24,488 nucleotides of DNA from Bradyrhizobiaceae bacterium (GTDB lineage: Bacteria; Pseudomonadota; Alphaproteobacteria; Rhizobiales; Hyphomicrobiaceae). The notes below the pieces were generated by a model. The model saw nothing but the letters and a program-made list of their open reading frames with translations, did no database searches and was not told the origin of the DNA. Position 1 is the stretch's first letter; every line of letters begins with the position of its first letter. The DNA lies in the NCBI GenBank assembly GCA_947475855.1, contig CANJPN010000014.1, positions 1 to 24,488 on the forward strand, given 5' to 3'. Below, piece by piece: positions 8,658-15,778 of this stretch. Both the position numbers and the translations under genes were made by a program.

Positions 8658-8798
8658 ATGAAGCAGAATGCTACAGCACCAGAGTCGAGTGGCGCCATTC
8701 CGATCATCGATATTGCCGGCTACTTTTCCGGCAAAGACGATGAAAAGTGCGCGATCGCCAATCGGATCGACGAGGCTTTTTCGGTGGATCAGCGGTAA
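8658..8798 (+). pseudogene. N-terminal remnant of an isopenicillin-N-synthase-like 2OG-Fe(II) oxygenase
   Basis: A 46-codon frame that still has a good Shine-Dalgarno (ggagg at 8644-8648) and ATG. Its product contains AIPIIDIAGYFSG and an AIANRIDEAF helix, the hallmark opening of the DIOX_N domain of non-haem oxygenases (IPVIDxxxYxSG then an IxxACxxxGFF helix). After IDEAF the sequence leaves the family and stops at TAA 8796. The remaining 270 or more residues, including the iron-binding HxD...H core, are absent: only 43 bp separate this stop from the next gene, and the other two frames of that stretch do not resume the family pattern. This looks like a deletion rather than a single frameshift. 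The enzyme is not functional. Confidence 0.65.
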
Positions 8799-8841
8799 CG
8801 GTCGGGATTGGCTACAATTCCGGCCGTCCAGCGCAGCCCCG

Positions 8842-9798
8842 TCAAACCTTCTGTCCGATATCCATGTACGCATCGAACGCGGCCCAGAAGCGTCCGCGGA
8901 TGGCGTCGTCTTCCTGGCAGATCTCGTGGCGGGCGTTGGCGAGAATTACGTGGGTGCCAGACTTCATGCGGGCAGAGAAATCCTCGATCGCGGATTGCGC
9001 CACGATCACGTCCTTGCCCGCGATGAAGAACAGCGCAGGCACCGTGACGCTGCGCGCGAACGCGGGATCGCCCATCTGCGCCATCGAACGCAACGCGGCG
9101 CGCAACCAGCCCAGCGTGGGCACGCCGACCGTCAATTGCGGAGCAGCTTCGACCAACGCGCGGTTGCGCGAATAGCGTTCGCGATCAGATGTGAGCTTGT
9201 TGCCGTCGAATTCGACCGCGCACTCGCGCCAATCCTTGAGACCGGGCACCGCGTTTGTCCCCATGCCGAACAGGCATGCGGCCTCAGTCAGCGTACGAGC
9301 AAGCGCCGTGGGCATGCCGAGTTGGCTCCTCGACAGCGCGATCATCGGCGAGGTCAACACGAGGCGCTCGAACCAACTGCCTGGTTTCGCCGCGCTGCGG
9401 AGCAGAACGTGGCCGCCCATAGAGTGGCCTAGCGCGACGTAAGGCGGCGGGCAATCCGGAAGCACGATCTCGCGCATGAATGCGGTAAGATCGTTCTCGT
9501 ACTCGGCGATCGAGTTGATATGGCCGCGCTGTCCTGCGGTGACGTCGCGATAGGAACCGCCCTGTCCTCGCCAGTCCATCGCCGCGACAGCGAAGCCCCG
9601 CCGTCGCAGGTCCGCGATAGTCTCGAAGTACTTCTCGATGAACTCGGTAAAGCCGGTGACGATGCAGACGGTGCCGCGGCGAGGACCTCGCGTCGCCTCG
9701 AAACGCGCATAGCGCATGGGCTTGCCGTCGTAGCCCGCGAACGTGCCGACGACGGCGCCGCTCGGCACAGGGTTCCTGGCCAGCGCGAAAAGCTCCAT
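8842..9798 (-). CDS. Alpha/beta hydrolase, monoacylglycerol lipase/lysophospholipase type
   Basis: A 318-aa serine hydrolase of the serine aminopeptidase S33 (Hydrolase_4) group, likely acting on lysophospholipids or monoacylglycerols. The probable triad is Ser126 in GHSMGG, Asp263 in IAGKDVIV and His291 in NARHEI. The MDWRGQGGS segment (residues 74-82) is typical of the PldB/monoglyceride lipase branch (DxRGxGxS). There is no signal peptide, so it should be cytosolic or peripheral. The ATG at 9798 has agagga just upstream. The gene begins 111 bp after the secreted-protein gene on the same strand, with a hairpin between them, so co-transcription is uncertain. It converges on the oxygenase remnant. 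Confidence 0.85.
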   Translation of the reverse strand: MELFALARNPVPSGAVVGTFAGYDGKPMRYARFEATRGPRRGTVCIVTGFTEFIEKYFETIADLRRRGFAVAAMDWRGQGGSYRDVTAGQRGHINSIAEYENDLTAFMREIVLPDCPPPYVALGHSMGGHVLLRSAAKPGSWFERLVLTSPMIALSRSQLGMPTALARTLTEAACLFGMGTNAVPGLKDWRECAVEFDGNKLTSDRERYSRNRALVEAAPQLTVGVPTLGWLRAALRSMAQMGDPAFARSVTVPALFFIAGKDVIVAQSAIEDFSARMKSGTHVILANARHEICQEDDAIRGRFWAAFDAYMDIGQKV

Positions 9799-9844
9799 CT
9801 TGTTTCCTCTGAGGCTCGACGACGGACCAAGCGCGTCGAATCGT

Positions 9845-9869
9845 ATGCCGCGCTATCGCTGCGCGGCAT
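9845..9869 (-). terminator. Hairpin between two minus-strand genes
   Basis: atgccgcgc (9845-9853) and gcgcggcat (9861-9869) are perfect 9-bp arms around a 7-base loop. On the minus strand the hairpin lies 41 bp after the stop of the Pro-rich secreted-protein gene and 47 bp before the hydrolase start. No U-run follows, so it may be a Rho-assisted stop, an mRNA-stabilising 3' end or a processing site. Confidence 0.35.
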
Positions 9870-9909
9870 CCTACACCAAGGGTTCGGCAGCGTCAGGCGG
9901 AAGCAGCGC

Positions 9910-10404
9910 TCAATAGCGCTGGTAGGGCCGCTCGTAAGACGGCCTTCCATAGCGCCAGTCCTGCGGCGGCGGTAGCGGCGGTGCGGCGGCGGCGCGGTTG
10001 TCGATCACCTCGGCCTGCAGCACCTCGCCCGAGCATCTGTCGAGCGTCAGGTCGAACAGGCGACCGTTCGGCCGGCGTGCACGGATATGGACGACGTTGC
10101 CCATCGGCTGCGGATCGTGGAAATCCTGCCAGCCGCGTGCCTCCAGGTTATCGCGCACCTGCTCGCGCGGAGTGCAACCATCGCGCTGGCCATCGTAGCC
10201 GTAGCGTTGCTCCTGCCGAAAAGCGGGCGGCGGCGCGTATCGCTCGTCACGGTAGACCGGCGGTGGCGGCTGGCGATAGCTGTCGCTGTAGCGAGGGTCC
10301 TGGTAGGGCTGGTTCTGATAGACCAGATCCGCTGCGCAGACCGGCATGGCCACAACCACGGACGTCGCCAATGCTATGCCAACGACAAATTTTGTAATGC
10401 TCAT
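9910..10404 (-). CDS. Small secreted Pro/Tyr-rich protein of unknown function
   Basis: A 164-aa exported protein. The frame is open further upstream, but the ATG at 10404 begins a textbook Sec signal peptide (MSITKFVVGIALATSVVVAM) with a likely cut near PVCAA, so this start is chosen. A Pro/Tyr/Arg-rich low-complexity stretch, about residues 28-75, follows. The C-terminal part holds CTPREQVRDNLEARGWQDF, VVHIRARRPNGRLFDLTLD and RCSGEVL, a layout like the small PepSY-type beta-alpha-beta modules of alphaproteobacterial envelope proteins; I regard that as resemblance, not identification. Two Cys (in GCTP and RCSG) could pair in the periplasm. No enzyme motif is visible. Confidence 0.75.
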   Translation of the reverse strand: MSITKFVVGIALATSVVVAMPVCAADLVYQNQPYQDPRYSDSYRQPPPPVYRDERYAPPPAFRQEQRYGYDGQRDGCTPREQVRDNLEARGWQDFHDPQPMGNVVHIRARRPNGRLFDLTLDRCSGEVLQAEVIDNRAAAAPPLPPPQDWRYGRPSYERPYQRY

Positions 10405-10605
10405 TTTCTCAGGTCTCCGGCGCCCTGCTGAATGCCAACCCCACCTCGTGTCGAACCACGAGCCCCCTCGAGCCCGGGATGATCGGTCACAACGCGCCAT
10501 CTGCCATCCGGCGGCTGAACGCAAGATGAAGGTGGCGCTTCTTCGGCGGACGCGCAACCGCCTTAGGCGTTGAAAGACTGATGTTTTTGCCACACAAAGT
10601 TATGC

Positions 10606-11058
10606 TCAGAACGGCACGATCCCGAGAAACCGGTCAAGCGAGAACCGCCCCGGGCCGCTGATCGCCACGTGGCAGGCGGCGACCGCCCACAGCAGGGTGT
10701 ATTCCACGCCGAGCTTGTTCCAGAACCACTTGCCTACACGCCAGCGTTCGAAGCAGGCGACTGTCAGGAAGATCGTCGCCACCAGCGCAGCCGGCCGCGT
10801 GAAGAGGCCCAGGACGAGCAATGGCCCGCACACCAGATGGTTGAAGGCGATCGCTTTCGACCACAGCCAACCGGGCCGGTACCCCCAGCTATCGAGCGCG
10901 GTCGCCAACTGCGCCATGGTGCGGTTGGGATTGCCGGTGTCGGGCCACATGCCGAAGGCGAAACGCAGGCCGTGCGGAATCAGTAGTGCTCCCACGACGA
11001 CGCGAAGGGCAGCATCCGCGTACGGCGCGAAGATCGACCAGTCGATGAGGCTCGGCAT
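10606..11058 (-). CDS. DoxX family integral membrane protein
   Basis: A 150-aa inner-membrane protein. Hydrophobic segments fall at about residues 15-36, 69-88, 88-103 and 117-134, consistent with the four-helix DoxX fold. Supporting motifs are ALRVVVGALLIPHGLRFAFG near the N-terminus and a GPLLVLGLFTRPAALVAT segment in the middle, where DoxX proteins have GLxTRxAA. DoxX proteins are linked to redox or thiosulfate functions in a few species, but most are uncharacterised. Its ATG overlaps the stop of the upstream methyltransferase gene in TAATG, so the two are translationally coupled. Confidence 0.88.
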   Translation of the reverse strand: MPSLIDWSIFAPYADAALRVVVGALLIPHGLRFAFGMWPDTGNPNRTMAQLATALDSWGYRPGWLWSKAIAFNHLVCGPLLVLGLFTRPAALVATIFLTVACFERWRVGKWFWNKLGVEYTLLWAVAACHVAISGPGRFSLDRFLGIVPF

Positions 11059-11741
11059 TAGCGATCCACCAGCTGAAAGATCTGGAAACTCTGCTGGGGC
11101 AGGAAATCAAGGCGCTGCTTGCGCGAGTAGCCGGCCGCCTTCATTTCGGCCTCGACCTGCGTCGCGGACATGCGCATAGCCCTGGGCGGACCAGCCGGTG
11201 CCTCGGGCGTCGTCTCTATGATGGCTATGCGGCCACCGGACTTCAGCGACTTGGCAATGTTGCGGAAGTAGCTGCTGCGCCCGTCGATGTGGTGGAACAC
11301 ATTGACCAGAAGGACGAGGTCGACGGGTTCGGGCAGATTGGCAGATGTTGCCGAGCCCCGCAGCGCCTTCATATTGGGCAGTGCAAGTGCCTTCGCGCGC
11401 TCGGCGAGATAGGCGACCATTTTCGGTTCGAGATCGATGGCGTAGACGACGCCAGCCGGCAGCTCGCGTGCGAGACGGACCGCGAAGTAGCCGGTGCCGG
11501 CGCCGAGATCGACGACCTTCATGTCGGGCTTCAAGGCGAGCGCCTTCACGACCTCGTCGGGCTTCTGCCATTCGGCCCGCTTGGGATCGTCGAACGCCTT
11601 CGCCCACGCTTGCGGATCGTCGAAGCGATGCGACTGATGCTGTGCCGCCTCGTGGCCCGCACCGTGTTTGTGCTGGGCGAAGGCGGGCGCGACCGCCGCC
11701 AGCACGAGCGTAAAGACGAGGACGTTCAGGAAGCGTCGCAT
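11058..11741 (-). CDS. Exported class I SAM-methyltransferase-like protein with His-rich N-terminus
   Basis: A 227-aa protein. The frame is open to 11972, but the ATG at 11741 follows ggaga with ideal spacing and starts a clear Sec signal peptide (MRRFLNVLVFTLVLAAVAPAFA), probably cut after Ala22. The mature N-terminus is His-rich, with His24, 26, 30, 35 and 38. A Rossmann methyltransferase domain then spans about residues 60-180: motif I VVDLGAGTGYF (76-86), acidic motif AIDLEPKMVAYL, LLVNVFHHI (144-152) and GGRIAIIE post-motif. S-adenosylmethionine is a cytosolic cofactor, so export is odd; related predicted-periplasmic methyltransferases do exist in proteobacteria, with unclear activity. 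It is the first gene of a coupled pair with doxX. Confidence 0.85.
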   Translation of the reverse strand: MRRFLNVLVFTLVLAAVAPAFAQHKHGAGHEAAQHQSHRFDDPQAWAKAFDDPKRAEWQKPDEVVKALALKPDMKVVDLGAGTGYFAVRLARELPAGVVYAIDLEPKMVAYLAERAKALALPNMKALRGSATSANLPEPVDLVLLVNVFHHIDGRSSYFRNIAKSLKSGGRIAIIETTPEAPAGPPRAMRMSATQVEAEMKAAGYSRKQRLDFLPQQSFQIFQLVDR

Positions 11742-12064
11742 GTCTGTCTCCGGATGATGCCCCGTGGCTATAGCATTTCCGAGCGAAAGGCGAACCAGGA
11801 GCCATTCTCCCGATCTGCAACTCCGTCTCCTCGGTGGATGGCGTACCGACACCGCCGACCGGGAGGCAAGTCTTGACGAACATTGAAGATCGTTCGTTCG
11901 ATCAGCACGCAGACTTAATCGGATATTCCGCATTTTCTGGCAATGTCGTCGAGGCGTTGCGCGAAATATCACCAGACGTTTTCAAGCCGCTTTGTTTCGG
12001 AACGGCTGGCCTACTGGATGGCCAAGCCGTCAGGTGTTGTCGGACGGCAAGATTGGAGGCACCC
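11742..12064. other. Intergenic region between divergent genes
   Basis: These 323 bp separate the exported methyltransferase (minus) from the HEAT-like gene (plus) and should hold both promoters. Frames extend into it from both sides, but each has a better internal start: a signal peptide with ggaga on the left, and ggagg before ATG 12065 on the right. I see no other gene, strong dyad or terminator. Confidence 0.5.
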
Positions 12065-13471
12065 ATGTTCGGAAAGCGCAAGCGGCCCCCCTCGGAAGCG
12101 CAATTGAACGAAATTGTGCATCTGAATGCCGAGTTGGTCGTCCTACCGATCGAGGATCTCCAAAGACTCGTTTCCCGCGCCGACCGGCGCGCGGTTCCGG
12201 AGTTGCTGCGCTCGCTCGAGCAGATCGCCCAGGCCTGGGAGAACAAGGACACGGTTTCAACCCAGCAGCCGGGCGAGACGTTCGAAAAGTTCTACGCCCG
12301 ATCGACGGCCGTACTCAATGCAATGACGATGCATCAGTGGGTCATCGTGATGATCGCCCAGGTCCCGCGCCAGTGCTTCATCCCATGCCTGGAGCGGATC
12401 GTTGCGGTTGTTCCCGAACCCAACACCCTCGACGTCCTTGCGATGTGCCGTCTCGCCGAGCCGCAGTCCGACGAGCCGAAGATACCGGCGCAGACCCCCG
12501 CGCGCCCGGTCGCCGACATCCCGTCGTCGAAGTCGCTGGCTGATCCGAACGTGCTCAACAACACGGCCGAAGCCGTGCGGCTGGCATCCAATGCGCCCGT
12601 CCAGCAGCTCCTGCAGGCCCTGGTCGTTGCACGTGAGGTCGGCCACAAGGCAATCCAAATCGTGCACCGCGAATGTCTGCGGCGGCGCGAGGCCGACATC
12701 ATGGCGGGCGCGGACGTTTTTCTGCGCGATTCCGATCCGCGCCGGCGCGTCGCGGTTGCAATGGCGCTGACCAAGGAGCAGCACGGCGAGAGACCCGATC
12801 CGAAGGCGATGGCTCTGCTGAACCGATTTGCGGCTGATCCAGATGGCGACGTGGTCTGTGCGGCACTTCCGGCGATCGCAGCGCAGACGTCGCGACGCTA
12901 CGATCGCTCGACTCTTGCGCTGATGCGGCGGTGTGAAGGCCATCCCAGCGAGGCGGTTCGCCTCCAGGTTCTCTACATGCTGCAGTCGCAGTTCGTCGGC
13001 GACGAGATCTTCCAGCCGGCATTTCTCGACATCTGCGTGCGGCTGAGCAACGACGTGGCCGCCGAGATACGTCAGAACGCCTGCCGCGTCCTGAGCTGCT
13101 ATGCGAACGAGATCGGTGATCGTGAAGACGTGCGCGACGCCCTGTTCCAGCGGGTCGGCGATACCGATGGGGTGACCAAGCACTTCGCTCTGTCCACACT
13201 CGTCGACACGAAAGATCCGCGAGCGACCAGAGCTATAGAAGAAGAGCTGATTGCGCTGGACGCCCTACTGCCGAGCCTTCCACAGGACGAAGCGCGAGAG
13301 CTGATCGGCCATCTTGCCGGTCCTATAGAGACCTTGGCGGACCCGCTGTTCCTGCCATACCTGAAGCGTTGGAAGCCCTATGCCGACGACGGTGAGCACG
13401 GCGACGAGTGGCTGCACGACCTGATCCGCGCGTGCAGCCGCCCGAGGTGGGGCAAGTTGTTCGGCCGGTGA
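12065..13471 (+). CDS. Uncharacterised protein with HEAT-like helical repeats
   Basis: A 468-aa soluble protein that I do not recognise. The frame opens at 11834, but ATG 12065 has ggagg 5 bp upstream and starts a normal basic N-terminus (MFGKRKRPPSE), so the shorter form is chosen. There is no signal peptide or membrane segment. The N-terminal third is helical, followed by a Pro/Ser-rich linker at about residues 145-170. From about 190 onward it consists of amphipathic helix pairs resembling HEAT/armadillo repeats: units such as FLRDSDPRRRVAVAMAL, FAADPDGDVVCAALPAI, CEGHPSEAVRLQVLYML and LSNDVAAEIRQNACRVL each have the D/P turn followed by a helix. Such scaffolds bind proteins or nucleic acids. 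No catalytic motif is seen, and the neighbours do not suggest a role. Confidence 0.75.
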   Translation: MFGKRKRPPSEAQLNEIVHLNAELVVLPIEDLQRLVSRADRRAVPELLRSLEQIAQAWENKDTVSTQQPGETFEKFYARSTAVLNAMTMHQWVIVMIAQVPRQCFIPCLERIVAVVPEPNTLDVLAMCRLAEPQSDEPKIPAQTPARPVADIPSSKSLADPNVLNNTAEAVRLASNAPVQQLLQALVVAREVGHKAIQIVHRECLRRREADIMAGADVFLRDSDPRRRVAVAMALTKEQHGERPDPKAMALLNRFAADPDGDVVCAALPAIAAQTSRRYDRSTLALMRRCEGHPSEAVRLQVLYMLQSQFVGDEIFQPAFLDICVRLSNDVAAEIRQNACRVLSCYANEIGDREDVRDALFQRVGDTDGVTKHFALSTLVDTKDPRATRAIEEELIALDALLPSLPQDEARELIGHLAGPIETLADPLFLPYLKRWKPYADDGEHGDEWLHDLIRACSRPRWGKLFGR

Positions 13472-13484
13472 GGAGACGCCGCAT

Positions 13485-14576
13485 TCAGCTCTCGCCGATC
13501 GCCGCATTGACCTTCGGCATCACCTGCTCGGCGAGCAGCACCATGGAGCGCTGCGCGAGCTGCTTGTCCTTCCAGTCGTGACCCGCATAGTAGAGCGTCC
13601 CGAAAGCGCCGGTCTCCTCGCGGAACTTCAGGATTTCCTCGGCGACCTTGTCGGGCGTTCCCCAAATGACCAGATCCTTCACGACCTGCTCTGTCGTGAC
13701 GACGCTGTCGGGCGCCTTCTGGTCCTTCTTGAACAGGTTGGCGCGGCCGCCCTTCACGAGCTTGTAGACGAGGGACTGGTAATACTGGTGATAGGGGCCG
13801 TTGCTGTCGGTCGCATAGCGCTCGGCAGTCTTGAGATCATCGCAAACGAAAATACTCTTGGCCACGCGCCAGCTCGACGGATCCGCCTTCATGCCGATGC
13901 GCTCGCGGCCCTGGACGAAGTTCGGCCAGTGCGTCTTCACCCACTGCGGCAACAGGAAGTTCGCCGAGATCATGTCCCAGCCGCGCGCGGCGGCTTCCGT
14001 CACGCCTTTGGAGAACGGGGCCACTGCCGTCACGACGATCGGCGGGTGCGGCTTCTGGTAAGGCTTGTGCACATAGCCCTGGCCGATCTCCTTCATCATC
14101 GTGCGCTCGACGGAGATGTCCCAGAATTTGCCCTTGAGGTTGTAGGGTGGTTCCTTCGACCACAGATCGAGAATCATGTTGATGCTTTCGACCAGCATCG
14201 CATTGCGGTCCTTGTCGAGGTTGCCGAAGATCTCCGCGTCCGACATCAGTCCGCCGGGACTGATGCCCATGATGAAGCGGCCTTCCGACATGTGGTCGAG
14301 CATCGCCACCTCGCCCGCCACCATCACGGGGTGATGGTTGGGCAGGTTCAGCGTGCCCGCGCCGAGTTTGATGTTCTTCGTCTCCCGCAGCAGCCAGGCG
14401 ATGAAGATCAGCGAGGATGTCACGGTCTCCGCCGCATCGGTCAGATGCTCGCCGAAAAGGGCCTCGGTGAAGCCGAGCTTGTCGGCAAGGATCGCGAACT
14501 CGCGGTCCTCGTTCAGCGTCTCGACGAGCGGACGTCCGACGGGATGGATCGGCATGGCGAATGAGCCGAGCTTCAT
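13485..14576 (-). CDS. LLM-class flavin-dependent oxidoreductase (bacterial luciferase-like)
   Basis: A 363-aa enzyme of the luciferase-like monooxygenase superfamily, which uses reduced FMN delivered by a separate reductase to oxygenate an organic substrate. Family signatures are the KLGSFAMPIHP first strand, FGEHLTDAAE (residues 41-50), GAGTLNLPNHHPVMVAGEVAMLDHMSEGR, the MGISPGG loop, KPHPPIVVTA and the late VIWGTPDKVAEEILKF segment. The length suits the limonene-monooxygenase/alkanal-monooxygenase group, though the substrate is not predictable. The ATG at 14576 has gagga nearby. It is divergent from the LysR gene across 126 bp, the standard arrangement for a LysR-controlled target. No flavin reductase is adjacent. 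Confidence 0.9.
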   Translation of the reverse strand: MKLGSFAMPIHPVGRPLVETLNEDREFAILADKLGFTEALFGEHLTDAAETVTSSLIFIAWLLRETKNIKLGAGTLNLPNHHPVMVAGEVAMLDHMSEGRFIMGISPGGLMSDAEIFGNLDKDRNAMLVESINMILDLWSKEPPYNLKGKFWDISVERTMMKEIGQGYVHKPYQKPHPPIVVTAVAPFSKGVTEAAARGWDMISANFLLPQWVKTHWPNFVQGRERIGMKADPSSWRVAKSIFVCDDLKTAERYATDSNGPYHQYYQSLVYKLVKGGRANLFKKDQKAPDSVVTTEQVVKDLVIWGTPDKVAEEILKFREETGAFGTLYYAGHDWKDKQLAQRSMVLLAEQVMPKVNAAIGES

Positions 14577-14702
14577 GAAGCGTTCCTCGATTGGTTCCGA
14601 TGTCGGGCAGGAAGCAGACAGCGGCGGGAAAATAGGCTCGACCCGACAAACGAAAAAATTATATTATCTGCTTATCTACATTATGATTTATGATGGATTC
14701 AC
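14577..14702. promoter_or_regulatory. Divergent LLM/LysR promoter region, AT-rich
   Basis: In an otherwise GC-rich window, about 14650-14700 is strongly AT-rich. It contains two tandem copies of ttatgat (14681-14687 and 14688-14694) and two further tatct elements in ttatctgcttatct (14665-14678). LysR regulators bind T-N11-A sites between divergent genes, so this is where the operator should be. The exact site cannot be fixed because no clear dyad of the right size is present. Confidence 0.5.
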
Positions 14703-15635
14703 ATGTCTGGCAGCCTCACCGATATCCGCCTGTTCGTCGCCGCCTACGAGGAGCGGTCGTTCACGGCCGCCGCACAGCGCGAGAACGCGACGCAGTCGGG
14801 CGTTTCACAGCATGTGGCAAAGCTCGAGAAGCGGCTGGGGCACTCCCTGTTCTCGCGCGAGAAGGGCCGCATCGCGCCGACACCGGCAGCCGAGCGCTAC
14901 TATGCGCGATGCCTGGAAGTGCTCAGCGCCTATGAAGCCGCGAACGCGAGTCTCGATGGCTTGAGGGGGCAGCTCGCCGGCGACATCTCGATCGGCCTGA
15001 TGCCGACGATGACGAGATCCGCGTTGGCGCCGGCGTTGGCAAGGTTCGCGGGCGAGCATCCCAACGTCAGTGTGAAAATCGTGGAGGCCTATAGCGGTGT
15101 GCTGACGCGCGAGGTTCGCGCGGGCGTATTCGACTTCGCCATCGTACCGGCGTTTCCAGGCGGCTCCGGCCTCAGCGTTCGCCCATTCCTGACAACGCGG
15201 GAGACGCTCGTTTCCGCGAAGAAAGGTGGGCCGTTCGCGCGCATCGCGCATCTAGCGCCGGTGCGATTGTCGTCTGCTGGTCGCCTGCGTGTGGTTTTAC
15301 CTGGACCGCTCAACACGCGCCGGCAGACGCTGACGACTTACTTCACCACGCACGGCGTAGACATCGAGCGGACAATGGAGCTCGACGCCATGATGGGTAC
15401 GCTCGACTATGTCGCCTCTTCGGGCTGGGTAACGATATTGCCGGCCGTGATGATGGCGGGCGACATCGCGGGCGGGCGCTTCAAGGTGAACCCGATCGCG
15501 GAACCGCGGCTCGACCTCGATCTCGTTTCGATCCAGCCGTCGCGGCGTGCGCTTTCGCCTGCAGCGGCGGCGTTTTTCGCGATCCTGGCAGCCGAAACAC
15601 GGCGGCTCAACGAGACGTGGGACGCGAAGCGGTAG
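14703..15635 (+). CDS. LysR family transcriptional regulator
   Basis: A 310-aa regulator of typical LysR length. The winged helix-turn-helix spans about residues 5-63: LTDIRLFVAAYEERSFTAAA, then SGVSQHVAKLEKRLGHSLFSR and the PTPAAERYY wing/linker helix. The effector-binding half begins near GDISIGLMPTMTRSALAPAL (about residue 93). It probably controls the divergent LLM oxygenase gene and itself from the AT-rich region between them; the inducer is unknown. The start is supported by the immediate DNA-binding domain, with only a weak gatgg ahead of the ATG. A hairpin with a T-run follows the gene. Confidence 0.93.
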   Translation: MSGSLTDIRLFVAAYEERSFTAAAQRENATQSGVSQHVAKLEKRLGHSLFSREKGRIAPTPAAERYYARCLEVLSAYEAANASLDGLRGQLAGDISIGLMPTMTRSALAPALARFAGEHPNVSVKIVEAYSGVLTREVRAGVFDFAIVPAFPGGSGLSVRPFLTTRETLVSAKKGGPFARIAHLAPVRLSSAGRLRVVLPGPLNTRRQTLTTYFTTHGVDIERTMELDAMMGTLDYVASSGWVTILPAVMMAGDIAGGRFKVNPIAEPRLDLDLVSIQPSRRALSPAAAAFFAILAAETRRLNETWDAKR

Positions 15636-15695
15636 TTGAAATTCGCGCGCGCCAGCCGCCTCGCTCGCGTCTCTGCACCATAGTCGTCACAGACA

Positions 15696-15736
15696 CCGTC
15701 ATTACCCGCCTTCGCGGTCCATGACGGCGTATTTTT
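15696..15736 (+). terminator. Probable intrinsic terminator, REP-like hairpin
   Basis: ccgtcat (15696-15702) pairs with atgacgg (15721-15727), with an inner ccgc/gcgg stem capped by cttc. T5 follows at 15732-15736. It lies 61 bp after the LysR stop, in the gap where LysR and the secretion adaptor gene converge. The gtcat...atgac ends with a Pro-codon-like GC core also resemble the dispersed intergenic palindromes common in GC-rich proteobacteria. Confidence 0.55.
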
Positions 15737-15778
15737 GAATGTCGAGCGCAATGTCGCGGAAGTATCGCGAAATTTCTG

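Noticed and set aside
8799..8841. Possible frameshifted continuation of the oxygenase remnant
   Set aside because: The other two forward frames give no GFF-x-HG motif or other oxygenase features, and only 43 bp remain, so a simple frameshift does not explain the loss.
12257..13183. 308-aa minus-strand frame over the HEAT-like gene
   Set aside because: The plus-strand frame has a better ribosome site and repeat-like helical composition; this one is a Arg/His-rich shadow.
13578..14564. 328-aa plus-strand frame over the LLM oxygenase
   Set aside because: The opposite strand encodes a complete luciferase-like enzyme with conserved motifs; this frame has none.
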